From NCBI GenBank assembly GCA_013694585.1, contig JACDCB010000077.1, positions 1 through 47,174 on the forward strand: a stretch of 47,174 bases of DNA, given 5' to 3'. The notes below the pieces were generated by a model. That model did not search any database, was not told where the DNA came from, and worked only from the letters and a program-made list of their open reading frames with translations. The DNA comes from Candidatus Nitrosopumilus sp. (GTDB lineage: Archaea > Thermoproteota > Nitrososphaeria > Nitrososphaerales > Nitrososphaeraceae). The translations under genes were made by a program, and so were the position numbers. Each line of letters opens with the position of its first letter. Position 1 is the stretch's first letter. This document shows, piece after piece, positions 15,886 through 25,212 of this stretch.

Positions 15886-16037
15886 AATAAAATGGCCTGA
15901 TCACCAATAAAATCGTTTAACACTAACTCAAATTTGAGACCAATACACAAAAATATTATAAAGCAAACAAGAAAGTAAATTTATGACGATTAACCAAAAG
16001 CCTAATGCTGCATAATAAGATAAGAAAGTAATTTGAA

Positions 16038-17045
16038 ATGAATGAGAGAAACAAAATCAATGGAAACAAGATTGACAAAAGTGTAAGTGGAGCATTAGAA
16101 GTCAATGATCTCTCTATAGTTTATAAAACCAGATCAGGAGTTTTGAAGGCCGTAGATAAAATTTCGTTCAAGATGAAAGATACCCAAGGTATCGGCATAA
16201 TAGGGGAATCGGGATCAGGAAAGAGTACACTAGGTTATGGACTCATGAGATCATTGGCAGAAAATGGGTCCGTTGTATCAGGAAGTTTCATCTTCGAGGA
16301 TCAAGATATTTTGAATATCTCAGAAAAGGATTTCAATGAGAAATACAGATGGAAGAAAATATCTATGGTGTTTCAAGGTTCAATGAACAGTCTTGATCCG
16401 GTGTTTACCATAGAAGATCAGATGAAGGAAATTTTGTCATCTCATAGGAAAAAAATATCTAGTAAAGATCGTATTTCAATCATCAGATCTGCTCTTACTG
16501 ATGTAGGATTGAATCCTGACTTTGTTTCTAAAAAATACCCGCATGAATTGAGTGGCGGAATGAAGCAACGCATAGTAATAGCCAATGCATTATTGTTGGG
16601 ACCCAGAATTCTAATCGCAGACGAACCAACTACGGCATTAGATGTAGTGATTCAGTCACAAGTTTTGCAATTATTAAAAAAATTAAGAGAGGAAAAAAAC
16701 ATGAAAATAATAGTCATAACTCATGATATGTCACTGATTCCAAATTTAGTAGATAGAGTAATGATAATGTATGCAGGGCAAGCTGTTGAAATATCAGATG
16801 TCAAAACAGTGTTTGAAAAACCTTTGCACCCATATACCCAAGCACTTATTCAATCAATACCTAACATAAGATCCTCAGAGAAATCCATCAAATTCATAAA
16901 AGGAGACCCCCCTAATTTAACAGAAATAGGAGAAGGTTGCCGGTTTATAGATAGATGTCCCCATGCATTTGGAGATTGCAAAAACGATCCACCTGATATT
17001 CTAATTGGTAATAATTTGGTGAAGTGCTGGTTGTATAAAAAATAA
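16038..17045 (+). CDS. Peptide/nickel-type ABC transporter ATP-binding protein (DppD-like)
   Basis: A 335-aa ATPase that would drive uptake of di/oligopeptides or nickel. Walker A 'GESGSGKSTLGYG', Q-loop 'MVFQGSMNSLDP', signature 'HELSGGMKQRIVIA', Walker B 'ILIADEPTTALD' and the switch His in 'VITHDMSL' are intact. The C-terminal oligo/HPY extension has 'HPYTQALIQSIP' and 'GCRFIDRCPHAFGDC', as in DppD/OppD. The usual permeases, solute-binding protein and second ATPase (DppF) are not adjacent in this window, so it is an orphan or its partners are encoded elsewhere. The first 20 residues are Lys/Asn-rich and probably disordered. Confidence 0.88.
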   Translation: MNERNKINGNKIDKSVSGALEVNDLSIVYKTRSGVLKAVDKISFKMKDTQGIGIIGESGSGKSTLGYGLMRSLAENGSVVSGSFIFEDQDILNISEKDFNEKYRWKKISMVFQGSMNSLDPVFTIEDQMKEILSSHRKKISSKDRISIIRSALTDVGLNPDFVSKKYPHELSGGMKQRIVIANALLLGPRILIADEPTTALDVVIQSQVLQLLKKLREEKNMKIIVITHDMSLIPNLVDRVMIMYAGQAVEISDVKTVFEKPLHPYTQALIQSIPNIRSSEKSIKFIKGDPPNLTEIGEGCRFIDRCPHAFGDCKNDPPDILIGNNLVKCWLYKK

Positions 17046-17147
17046 CCGTTGATTTCATGTCATCTAAGCATTTTGACCTTAATTGTTCCGTGAATATTTT
17101 TTATAGATATTAAGTTTATATCTCAAAATATAGAATAATAAACATTA

Positions 17148-18398
17148 ATGCAAGCCCTTCTAGACGTTCGTAAGATCAGACAGGATTTTCCCATTTTAAA
17201 TAGACGGCTAAATGATGGAAAAAGATTGGTATATCTAGATAATGCTGCAACTACTCAAAAGCCCAATGAAGTTATAGATGCAATTTGTAGATATTATTCT
17301 GAGTATAATTCCAATATTCATAGAGCAGTTTATCAAATTGCTGAAGAAGCTACGGAGGAATATGAAGGAGCAAGGGAGAACGTTAGAAAATTCATAAATG
17401 CAAAATACCAAGAAGAAATTATTTTTACGAGAAACACCACCGAGTCAATCAATCTAGTAGCTTACTCATGGGGAAATGCCAACATTAAGAAGGGAAATAC
17501 AATACTACTGACCGAATATGAACACCATAGTAATATCGTTCCTTGGCAGATTCTATGCAAAAGTAGAGGAGGAAAAATCAAATACTTAGAGGTAGATGAG
17601 GATGGATATCTAGACCTAGAGGCTTTGGAGGAACTTTTGTCAAGGAAAGGTGATGGAAAAATTAAGTTGGTATCTCTTAGTGAAATGTCAAACGTATTAG
17701 GAACTATATTTCCAGCCAGGGAAATTATCAGAATTGCGCATGAAAAAAACATCCCTGTTGTTTTGGATGGTGCCCAGTCCGTTCCACATATGAAAACAGA
17801 TGTCCAACAAACAGGATGTGATTTTTTAGCATTTTCAGCTCATAAAATGCTTGGCCCTACTGGCGTGGGAGTGTTGTACGTCAAAAAAGCAATATTAGAG
17901 CAGATGAAGCCATTTATTTCTGGTGGCGATATGATCAAAGAGGTACATAAAGAAAACACGATATTTAATGATCTGCCTTACAGATTTGAAGGGGGAACGC
18001 CAAATATTGCTGATGTAATTGGCTTTAGCTCTGCAATAAAGTATCTCAATAGGATAGGGATGGATAATGTACGTGATCATGAATTAGAAATGACCGCCTA
18101 TCTTCTTAGCCGAATCCAAGAAATAAAAAATATTAAAGTGTATGGTCCCAAAATTGCAAAAGATAGAGGAGGCCTTGTCTCATTTAACATCGAAGGAATT
18201 CACCCTCATGATTGCGCTACAATATTAAATGATTTTGGCATAGCCATTAGGTCAGGACATCATTGTGCCCAGGTGCTGATGGAAAAGCTTGATATTGTAG
18301 CTTCGTCTAGAGCTAGCCTATATATTTATAATACTAAAGAGGAAATTGATATATTAATAGATGCTTTAAATCATGCTAGGAGGATATTCAATATATGA
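17148..18398 (+). CDS. sufS: Cysteine desulfurase SufS
   Basis: PLP enzyme that takes sulfur from cysteine as a persulfide for Fe-S cluster assembly. The group II (SufS/CsdA) pattern is clear: 'LDNAATTQKPNEVIDAI', the PLP-binding Lys in 'FLAFSAHKMLGPTGVGVLY', 'NIHRAVYQIAEEATEEYEGA' and the catalytic Cys in 'IRSGHHCAQ'. Length (416 aa) is normal. A TATA-like TTTATATC about 30 bases upstream supports the ATG. Its stop overlaps the sufU start (ATGA), so the two are translated from one message. The sufBCD genes are not in the window. Confidence 0.94.
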   Translation: MQALLDVRKIRQDFPILNRRLNDGKRLVYLDNAATTQKPNEVIDAICRYYSEYNSNIHRAVYQIAEEATEEYEGARENVRKFINAKYQEEIIFTRNTTESINLVAYSWGNANIKKGNTILLTEYEHHSNIVPWQILCKSRGGKIKYLEVDEDGYLDLEALEELLSRKGDGKIKLVSLSEMSNVLGTIFPAREIIRIAHEKNIPVVLDGAQSVPHMKTDVQQTGCDFLAFSAHKMLGPTGVGVLYVKKAILEQMKPFISGGDMIKEVHKENTIFNDLPYRFEGGTPNIADVIGFSSAIKYLNRIGMDNVRDHELEMTAYLLSRIQEIKNIKVYGPKIAKDRGGLVSFNIEGIHPHDCATILNDFGIAIRSGHHCAQVLMEKLDIVASSRASLYIYNTKEEIDILIDALNHARRIFNI

Positions 18399-18823
18399 GT
18401 GAAGATATTTACAGGGAAATGATACTAGACCACTATAGGAATCCACGAAATAAGGGAAAGATCGAGGATCCGGATATAAGAATAAATGATAGTAATCCAC
18501 TCTGTGGTGATGAGATTTCAATTGATCTTAAAGTTGAAGGGGATATAATTAAAGACATAAAGTTTGATGGGAGGGGATGTGCTATTAGCCAGGCTAGTGC
18601 CTCGATGTTGACTGAAATGGTTTCAAATAAACCACTAACAACAATAAAAGATATCACAAAAGACGACGTACTCGAAAATATTGGTCTGACAAATTTGGGC
18701 CCTGCTAGGATAAAGTGTGCTTTACTTTCCTTAAAAGTTCTAAAACTAGGAATGGTAAAATATTATGTCGATAGGGATCCATCATCAGCTGCTCAGATGA
18801 AAGATGAATCCAAAGTCTTTTAA
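18395..18823 (+). CDS. sufU: Fe-S scaffold/sulfur acceptor SufU
   Basis: A 142-aa partner of SufS that accepts the persulfide and passes sulfur to cluster assembly. Three conserved Cys lie in 'NPLCGDEIS', 'GRGCAISQAS' and 'RIKCALLSLK', with the Asp of the CGD motif. The insertion between the second and third Cys and the absence of an LPPVK (HscA-binding) motif make it SufU rather than IscU. The start overlaps the sufS stop by four bases. A C-terminal tail of about 20 residues ('DRDPSSAAQMKDESKVF') follows the core. Confidence 0.92.
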   Translation: MSEDIYREMILDHYRNPRNKGKIEDPDIRINDSNPLCGDEISIDLKVEGDIIKDIKFDGRGCAISQASASMLTEMVSNKPLTTIKDITKDDVLENIGLTNLGPARIKCALLSLKVLKLGMVKYYVDRDPSSAAQMKDESKVF

Positions 18824-18887
18824 CAAATAGTAAATGATCGTTGAATTAATTCTCAGAAAGCAGAAACGAACAGTTTGCTACTAATTT

Positions 18888-19601
18888 ATGGTGAATAAAA
18901 AGATTCAAATAAAACAGATAAATCCTTATTGGAATATCAAAATATCTTTTATTTTTCTATTTTTGTTTATTTTTGTTATTACGAGCGTTCTTGCAGTCAT
19001 AGGGGTAACAGGTAATTTAGATGAAATAGTGACAAAATTTATTAGTCAAATAAGAAGCCAAACATTGGATACAGCATTCATTATCATAACTACCACATCA
19101 GATACTATTAATTTAATAATTGTGGGTTTTATTCTTACAATTATAAAGAGAACTAGAAGATTTGGTATGATTTTGTTGATTACCTTGGTTTCCGTTACCA
19201 TTTTAGTAACTTATATCAAACCCTTGTTTGCAATTGAGCACCCAAGTGTCGATTTTAAACCATTAGCAATACTACCAGATAAATTTACTCTCGAACGGGA
19301 TAGTTTTATGCCTTTTGCCCAAGACTACTCATACCCCTCCAATCACATCGCTTCAGCAGCCGCTTTCAGTTTTATTGTGGGTGGATTGTCCTATAAAAAT
19401 TCGTCTAGGTTCGCAATAGCATTTTTAATATTTTTCCCAGTGCTAATAGGTTTCACGAAACTGTATCTTTTTCAACACAACTTTATAGATTTGGTAGGTG
19501 GGTATTTTTTTGGTTTGGTAATAGTTACGGTAATAGTAAAGGCCCTAAAAGCCAACGAGGAACAAAGAATTAACATTGTAGATTCTAACCAAAGGGATTA
19601 A
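18888..19601 (+). CDS. PAP2-family membrane phosphatase
   Basis: A 237-aa protein with about six membrane helices, expected to act on lipid phosphates (undecaprenyl/dolichyl-type or phosphatidate). The three PAP2 motifs are recognisable but altered: K-x6-RP appears as 'KPLFAIEHP' (Arg replaced by His), PSGH as 'YPSNHIASA', and SR-x5-H-x3-D as 'TKLYLFQHNFID' (Ser-Arg replaced by Thr-Lys). The nucleophile His and the supporting Asp remain. It follows sufU by 64 bases but is unlikely to be functionally linked. Activity is plausible but uncertain given the substitutions. Confidence 0.78.
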   Translation: MVNKKIQIKQINPYWNIKISFIFLFLFIFVITSVLAVIGVTGNLDEIVTKFISQIRSQTLDTAFIIITTTSDTINLIIVGFILTIIKRTRRFGMILLITLVSVTILVTYIKPLFAIEHPSVDFKPLAILPDKFTLERDSFMPFAQDYSYPSNHIASAAAFSFIVGGLSYKNSSRFAIAFLIFFPVLIGFTKLYLFQHNFIDLVGGYFFGLVIVTVIVKALKANEEQRINIVDSNQRD

Positions 19602-19672
19602 TGCTAGTGGTAACAACATGACTTTCTGTTTTATAATTCATATTCTAAAGACGATAGAACGATAACATAATT

Positions 19673-20014
19673 TCATTTGAATCGATTTGTTAACGCTGGA
19701 TCTAGTAATAACCAGCCAAAGTGTGAATCATCGTGAACATATCGGTAATCCTTAATATTTGGCCTTAATTTTAAAGACCTGATTCCAGATAACAATTCGT
19801 TTTGAAGTTGCAATCCCAATTTTCTTGAAATATCATTTGCTTTTGGGGATTCAATTGACCTTGGTAACAAAATCTTATAACTAAAATTATGAGTGGAATA
19901 ACATTTGGCATAATGATTTAACAGTTTCTTAGATACGGTTGAAACAGCTTTATAACTATCTATCTTCTCCGTATAATCTGCGGAAAAGCGTTTTAGAAAT
20001 TCAATATTTACCAA
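19673..20014 (-). CDS. Hypothetical protein
   Basis: A 113-residue basic soluble protein starting at a TTG. The N-terminal half is helical ('YTEKIDSYKAVSTVSKKLL'), followed by 'KILLPRSIESPKANDISRKL' and 'KDYRYVHDDSHFGWLLLDPA'. The last segment has Asp/His residues but no recognisable motif. AT-rich TATA-like DNA lies upstream. It converges on the PAP2 gene and borders a gene-poor kilobase. Family unknown. Confidence 0.5.
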   Translation of the reverse strand: MVNIEFLKRFSADYTEKIDSYKAVSTVSKKLLNHYAKCYSTHNFSYKILLPRSIESPKANDISRKLGLQLQNELLSGIRSLKLRPNIKDYRYVHDDSHFGWLLLDPALTNRFK

Positions 20015-20988
20015 ACAAATATTAGAATATTAATAATACTATTAATATACATTCTGACCGAAAATAAAGATTAGTTACTAATGTTACTGAATAAAGGTAA
20101 AGTAAAAAAAATTAGAAAAGTATTATTTTTTTGATTAAATTTCTTTCTTCAACGTGGCTTTGAGTCTGTTTAACTAGTAGATAATGATTTAATCGAGGAT
20201 TCTATTTTTTATTTTCTTTAGGAGCGGAGTGATCTTTTTTCTTATCCGGTTCTTTTGATTTTTTGTACCCATAAGAACCCTAATTTCCAAATGTTAAATA
20301 GTGTATGTTTCTCCTCAGTAGAAAATAGTATAATCAAAAAAGCAAAAAGATCACTAAACGATTCGTTTCGTCTAGGTTTCTAAACATTTTATTTTGAAAA
20401 AGATCAATCTGTCTCTTTATAGGTTTCATGGATGAGCACATGCTATTATTATACCAGTCAAGATGGATTTAGTGAGTCTAAAATGGGCAATCAATCATAG
20501 AATTTGAAAGCTAACACATTCATTTAGTGGTTATTAAAAGGATTGTATGCGGCACAAGGGAACTAAAATCCAAATATCAAATCAATTTGGTTTCTTGGCT
20601 AATTGAAGCCTGTTTTTGTGCTTTGCAATTAGGAGAGCAGAAATGAACAAAATAGGTAAAATAATGTATCGCGGGTTTATCTAGTATATAGGATCTAATT
20701 ATTTGAAGCAAAGTCCCCCCCTTGCTGTTCTGTTAACATTATACCAAAGTTACGTTGAAGGGGTCAAATTGAAAGTATAGCCAAGTGGTGATTGACAAAA
20801 AAATATTTGATTGTAAAAATTAACACATCGTGCGAGAACCTAACTTTATTTTTGATAGATTGGTGTCAATAATAGCACATTAGGTATCTGTAGAATAGCT
20901 ATAAAATATTCAATCAATTTCTGACTTTGTCTAATTAACTCTATCCATCTCTAAAATATCAAATTACGGTAGTGACTTTTTGATTAAA
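20015..20988. other. Gene-poor stretch before gdhA
   Basis: About 970 bases without a convincing gene. On the minus strand around 20206-20272 one frame reads 'GYKKSKEPDKKKDHSAPKEN', Lys-rich and protein-like, but it has no start and an in-frame stop just upstream; it could be a relic. TTTTTGATTAAATTT occurs at about 20128 and again at about 20977, next to the gdhA promoter. I see no RNA gene or mobile element. Confidence 0.4.
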
Positions 20989-20998
20989 TTTAAATATA
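20989..20998 (+). promoter_or_regulatory. TATA box of gdhA
   Basis: TTTAAATATA is centred about 29 bases before the ATG at 21022, close to the archaeal promoter spacing, and argues against the upstream TTG start at 20980 used by the track. Confidence 0.55.
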
Positions 20999-21021
20999 TC
21001 AAAATTTTTCCCTCTAGTATA

Positions 21022-22296
21022 ATGACAAATAATACTAACGAATTTGCCTCGACTAATAATCCCTATCAAATGGCTTTGAAGCAGCTTCAAGAAACTGCAA
21101 AAATTATCAATTTAGATGAAGGTATCCACAAGATACTTGCGAAACCAAAGAGAATCTTAACCGTATCCCTACCTGTCATAATGGATGACGGGAGGATAGA
21201 GGTTTTTACTGGGTTCCGCTCTCAACACAATGATGCAAGGGGTCCATTTAAAGGTGGAATCAGATATCATCCTCAAGTAACCATAGAGGAAGTAATGGCA
21301 CTTTCTATGTGGATGACTTGGAAATGTGCTATAGTAGGGATCCCGTTTGGTGGGGGTAAGGGAGGCATTATCTGTAATCCAAAGAAAATGTCAAACTCAG
21401 AGTTAGAAGGGATGACAAGAAGATATGCGTATGCTATATCCGACATTATTGGACCCTACACTGACATTCCGGCACCAGATGTATACACTGGAGGTCAAGA
21501 AATGGCATGGATTATGGATACTTACTCTACCCTCAAGGGCAATCATGGAGAACCTGCAGTAATTACTGGGAAACCACTCTCTATAGGCGGATCATTGGGT
21601 AGAACTGAAGCTACTGGAAGAGGACTATCTTTTACGGTAAGAGAGGCTGCCAAAAGACAAAATATAGATATGAATGGGGCAACAGTAGTCGTACAAGGGT
21701 TTGGTAATGCAGGACAGTATGCAGCTCAATTGGTTGAAGAGCAGGGTGCAAAAATTATTGCTGTTTCTGATACGCAGGGAGCCATAATCAACAAGAATGG
21801 ATTTAGGTCTAACGAATTAATTAAATTTAAATTAGAAAATAAATCGATCCGTGGCTTCCCTGGGTCGACTGAAATAAGTACTGATGAATTATTAACCACA
21901 GAATGTACTATTTTGATCCCAGCCGCGCTCGAGAATCAGATTACTAAGGACAACGCATCTAGAATTAAGACCAAAATTGTTGCTGAAGCTGCAAACGGTC
22001 CGACTACCCCCGAAGCTGATAAAATTTTTTATGAAAACAATATTTTGGTTATCCCAGATGTATTGGCTAATAGTGGTGGAGTGACAGTATCATATTTTGA
22101 ATGGCTCCAAAATCTGAGGAGAGAGTATTGGTCTGAAGCTGAAGTAAATGAGAGATTAGATGTAATAATGACTAGAGCATTTGGCGAGGTATATGAAGCG
22201 CATCAAAAATATAGCACAAACATGCGTACAGCAAGTATTGCCTTGGCAGTCAATAGAGTAGCTGAAGCCATAAAGCTAAGGGGAATTTGGCCCTAA
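21022..22296 (+). CDS. gdhA: Glutamate dehydrogenase
   Basis: Interconverts glutamate with 2-oxoglutarate and ammonia using NAD(P)H; in an ammonia oxidiser this is the likely route of ammonia assimilation. The substrate domain shows 'GPFKGGIRYHPQVTIEE' and 'GIPFGGGKGGIICNP' with the conserved Lys residues, and 'PAPDVYTGGQEMAWIMD'. The Rossmann domain has 'VVQGFGNAGQYAAQL', and 'LANSGGVTVSYFEWLQN' near the C-terminus is family-typical. From the ATG at 21022 it is 424 aa, the usual length of hexameric archaeal GDH; the 14 extra residues of the track start are Lys/Phe/Ile-rich and not conserved-looking. Coenzyme choice cannot be read by eye. Confidence 0.94.
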   Translation: MTNNTNEFASTNNPYQMALKQLQETAKIINLDEGIHKILAKPKRILTVSLPVIMDDGRIEVFTGFRSQHNDARGPFKGGIRYHPQVTIEEVMALSMWMTWKCAIVGIPFGGGKGGIICNPKKMSNSELEGMTRRYAYAISDIIGPYTDIPAPDVYTGGQEMAWIMDTYSTLKGNHGEPAVITGKPLSIGGSLGRTEATGRGLSFTVREAAKRQNIDMNGATVVVQGFGNAGQYAAQLVEEQGAKIIAVSDTQGAIINKNGFRSNELIKFKLENKSIRGFPGSTEISTDELLTTECTILIPAALENQITKDNASRIKTKIVAEAANGPTTPEADKIFYENNILVIPDVLANSGGVTVSYFEWLQNLRREYWSEAEVNERLDVIMTRAFGEVYEAHQKYSTNMRTASIALAVNRVAEAIKLRGIWP

Positions 22297-22390
22297 TTAC
22301 TAACCGGCTTTAGATACAAACAATTTGATCTGATATAAGGCCTGAAAAATAGATCAGTTTAGAAAAATCAAGTCATTATTTGACTCCTTT

Positions 22391-22409
22391 TGGCCGTATT
22401 GGCCGTATT
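22391..22409. repeat. Two tandem copies of TGGCCGTAT between convergent genes
   Basis: TGGCCGTAT occurs twice head to tail, followed by T, in the 208-base region between the gdhA and A-type carrier stops. It stands out as GC-rich in AT-rich DNA. Function unknown. Confidence 0.5.
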
Positions 22410-22504
22410 ATTAATATGTTTAATAGGTTTGAATCGCGATATTTCAAAAAAATGAAAAGAAATAAAACAGAATTGGATTCTGGATTCTTGAATAGCTGAA
22501 AAAA

Positions 22505-22855
22505 TTACTCAGTAGAGAATGAGTGACCACATGAGCAGCTCTTTGTAACGTTTGGATTAGATATCTTAAACCCTGATCCCATCAAGCTTTCAATGTAATC
22601 GACTACGGCTCCATTTAAGTATTTTTGACTATAATTATCTACTAATATTTTAACTTTGTTTTGTTCCAATATTACATCATCTTCATCTGGATTTTCTTCA
22701 AACCCCATTCCATAGGATAATCCAGAACATCCACCGCCAGTGACATAAACTCTCAAATAGAGACTATCTTTTCCCTCTTGTTTCATAAATTCTGTAACCT
22801 TTTCTGCAGCTTTTGCTGTAACATCAATGATTTTAGGTTGTTGTACACTTTCCAT
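22505..22855 (-). CDS. A-type iron-sulfur carrier (IscA/ErpA/SufA family)
   Basis: A 116-aa protein from the ATG at 22855 that carries Fe-S clusters from the scaffold to target proteins. The three conserved Cys are in 'VTGGGCSGLSYGMGFEEN' and 'KSCSCGHSFSTE' (CxC-G). 'ILVDNYSQKYLNGAVVDYIE' and 'GSGFKISNPN' complete the HesB fold. The TTG start of the track eight codons upstream is less likely: TTATTAAA lies about 29 bases before the ATG. It probably works with SufS/SufU encoded 4 kb away. It is on the same strand as, and 62 bases downstream of, the acyl-CoA synthetase. Confidence 0.92.
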   Translation of the reverse strand: MESVQQPKIIDVTAKAAEKVTEFMKQEGKDSLYLRVYVTGGGCSGLSYGMGFEENPDEDDVILEQNKVKILVDNYSQKYLNGAVVDYIESLMGSGFKISNPNVTKSCSCGHSFSTE

Positions 22856-22941
22856 GATATAGTATAATTGGTCATACAAATTTAATAAGGTTTGCCTATA
22901 AATAAACCAAAAAATAGAGATGAACCTTGTAAAAAATGGGT

Positions 22942-25065
22942 CTACTTAGGTGAGTTTGATAAAGCAGACCATTTGGCTAATGAACTAGCTGCTATACTCC
23001 AGGTATTTACCGATTGATATACTGGCACATTATTCTCCTCTAATCTGTTCGCCATTTTTTGAGTAAATGGACCGCCCAATGCTCCAACAAGGATGGACTT
23101 TTTCCCTTGCCTATTAAATTCGGCCAGAATATCAACTATTTTCTCCTCAAGTGGATCGTCCTGAAATACGAACCATGGCATTACAATATCGACATTGGGG
23201 TCATCCATAAATGTCTGGATCGCAAATTTATAGTCGTCAGCATTTGCTGATCCTGTGACATCACATGGATTGCCGATTACGTAAGTAGCGGGATAATGAG
23301 ACTTGAATGATTTCATACTTTCTTCACTTAGGTTAGCTACCTGTAACCCCAATCTCTCAAATTGATCAATGGCTGCAATTATCGGCCCGGCACCATTCGT
23401 AACCATTGCAACTCTATTTCCCTTTGGTACTGGTTGCCATGAAAGGGCTTTAAGGGAAGCAGTCAGTTCATCGTAGCTGTCCACTGAAATTATCCCATTT
23501 TGTGAAAAGGCACCCTTCACAACGCTATATGTTCCTCCTAGAGAGCCAGTGTGAGAAGCAGCTTGTTTAGCACCTCTTGTAGTTCGCCCATTTTTGAATA
23601 CTATTATCGGCTTTTTTCGGTCAGAAATTACCTTCTTAGCAGTGTTTACAAACTTTCGGCCATCGCCCAAGCCTTCAACATATAATCCAATAACCTTGGT
23701 TTGAGGGTCCTCGGATAGATACCAAATCATGTCAGCTTCGTCTACATCAGATCGGTTTCCATAAGAAACCATTTTGCTCATCCCAAAAGGAAATGAATGT
23801 TCCATAAACGCGATGCCTATAGTTCCACTTTGCGACAAGAATGCTACATTGCCGTTTTTAGGTCTAAGCATACGTTCATGCCCCTGGAATGCGCAATCAA
23901 GCCTATTCTCGCCGTTGAACATTCCAATGCAGTTTGGTCCAATAATCCTAATATTTAACTGAGATGACAATTCCTTAACTTGTTGTTCAATAGCTGCTCT
24001 TTCCCCTCCTAATTCTTTTCCGCCTCCGGAAATGATTACAACATTGTGGATTGATTTATCGCCACAAATCTTCAACAAATCAGGAACAAATTTTAAATCT
24101 ACAGTAACAACCACTACGTCGATAGGATCCTTAATATCATTTAGACTCTTGTATGCTGGTACTCCCATTATTTCGGGATAGCCTTTTGCATTCACAGGGT
24201 ACACCTTTCCTTTATAGTCATGCTTTACCAATGTTTCAAGCACAGAGTTTCCGATCTTTCCTATTTCAGGGGAGGCCCCTATTAATGCGACAGATTTTGC
24301 ATTAAAAAACAAATCCATGTTAGTTGAATTTGGTTCAATTTTAGAAACAACATCATATTTAGGACGTTCTGATAAAATAATTTTTGCATCAGCTACAAAA
24401 TAACTGTCCGGATATACAATCACAGGATTGAAATCTATGCTTTCATAATAAGGCGAAATATCGTATCCTAATTTTCCTATATTGAGTAAGGCATTAGTCA
24501 ACATTTCCATATCTATCGGATCTGAACCACGATATCCTTTTAACAGCATTTTACCCTGAAGTTCTTCTATCATTTCTATTGCATCTTCTTTGGTAAGAGG
24601 GAGAACCCTAAACGAAACATCTTTGAATAATTCAGTGAATATTCCTCCAAGACCAACCATCATAACAGGGCCAAACTGGGGATCGTTTTGCAAACCAACA
24701 ATCATCTCAACCCCTTTGGGGACCATTTTCTCAAGTAGGACCCCCTTTACATCATAATCCTTTGATAGTCTATCATACATATCATTAAATGCAGATTTAA
24801 CAGATTCTTCATCTTTAAGATCAATCTTAACTCCTCCTACATCAGTTTTGTGCAAAATTTGTGGGGAGACTATTTTTGCCACTAATGGAAAACCCAATTT
24901 TCTTGCTTCAGTGACTGCTGAGTCAACATCCTTAACCAAAGCAAACCCAGGAACGCTAATATTATATTCAGAAAGAATGCCTTTAGCAATTTCTTCGGTA
25001 ATGACTTTGGTCTTATTCTTAAAAGAATCCTCAAATATCGATTTGATTTTGTTTTGATCTGTCAA
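22942..25065 (-). CDS. ADP-forming acyl-CoA synthetase (candidate 3-hydroxypropionate or 4-hydroxybutyrate:CoA ligase)
   Basis: A 707-aa single-chain NDP-forming acyl-CoA synthetase. The order is ATP-grasp first (about 1-230, '[20 protein letters not shown]'), then the CoA-binding Rossmann domain ('[19 protein letters not shown]'), then the succinyl-CoA-ligase-like domain with the phospho-His in '[11 protein letters not shown]'. It joins a carboxylic acid to CoA with cleavage of ATP to ADP and phosphate. In Thaumarchaeota (Nitrosopumilus) two enzymes of this family activate 3-hydroxypropionate and 4-hydroxybutyrate in the energy-saving carbon-fixation cycle; this is probably one of them, but acetate is also possible and I cannot tell which by eye. 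It is upstream of the A-type carrier on the same strand. Confidence 0.87.
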   Translation of the reverse strand: MTDQNKIKSIFEDSFKNKTKVITEEIAKGILSEYNISVPGFALVKDVDSAVTEARKLGFPLVAKIVSPQILHKTDVGGVKIDLKDEESVKSAFNDMYDRLSKDYDVKGVLLEKMVPKGVEMIVGLQNDPQFGPVMMVGLGGIFTELFKDVSFRVLPLTKEDAIEMIEELQGKMLLKGYRGSDPIDMEMLTNALLNIGKLGYDISPYYESIDFNPVIVYPDSYFVADAKIILSERPKYDVVSKIEPNSTNMDLFFNAKSVALIGASPEIGKIGNSVLETLVKHDYKGKVYPVNAKGYPEIMGVPAYKSLNDIKDPIDVVVVTVDLKFVPDLLKICGDKSIHNVVIISGGGKELGGERAAIEQQVKELSSQLNIRIIGPNCIGMFNGENRLDCAFQGHERMLRPKNGNVAFLSQSGTIGIAFMEHSFPFGMSKMVSYGNRSDVDEADMIWYLSEDPQTKVIGLYVEGLGDGRKFVNTAKKVISDRKKPIIVFKNGRTTRGAKQAASHTGSLGGTYSVVKGAFSQNGIISVDSYDELTASLKALSWQPVPKGNRVAMVTNGAGPIIAAIDQFERLGLQVANLSEESMKSFKSHYPATYVIGNPCDVTGSANADDYKFAIQTFMDDPNVDIVMPWFVFQDDPLEEKIVDILAEFNRQGKKSILVGALGGPFTQKMANRLEENNVPVYQSVNTWSIAASSLAKWSALSNSPK

Positions 25066-25212
25066 TGAATGTTCTTTATTCGATTCGGTTTATAATTTTT
25101 CTTACTTTAAATCCTAAATTTTGAATTTTTAGAAAGGAATTCATTTTTCACCAAAACAAAGATCATTTTGATATTTTAGCAATATGCATGATAAAGCAGA
25201 GTCATGAAATGA

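Noticed and set aside
20206-20272. Lys-rich frame on the minus strand as a gene
   Set aside because: No start codon and an in-frame stop directly upstream; at best a relic.
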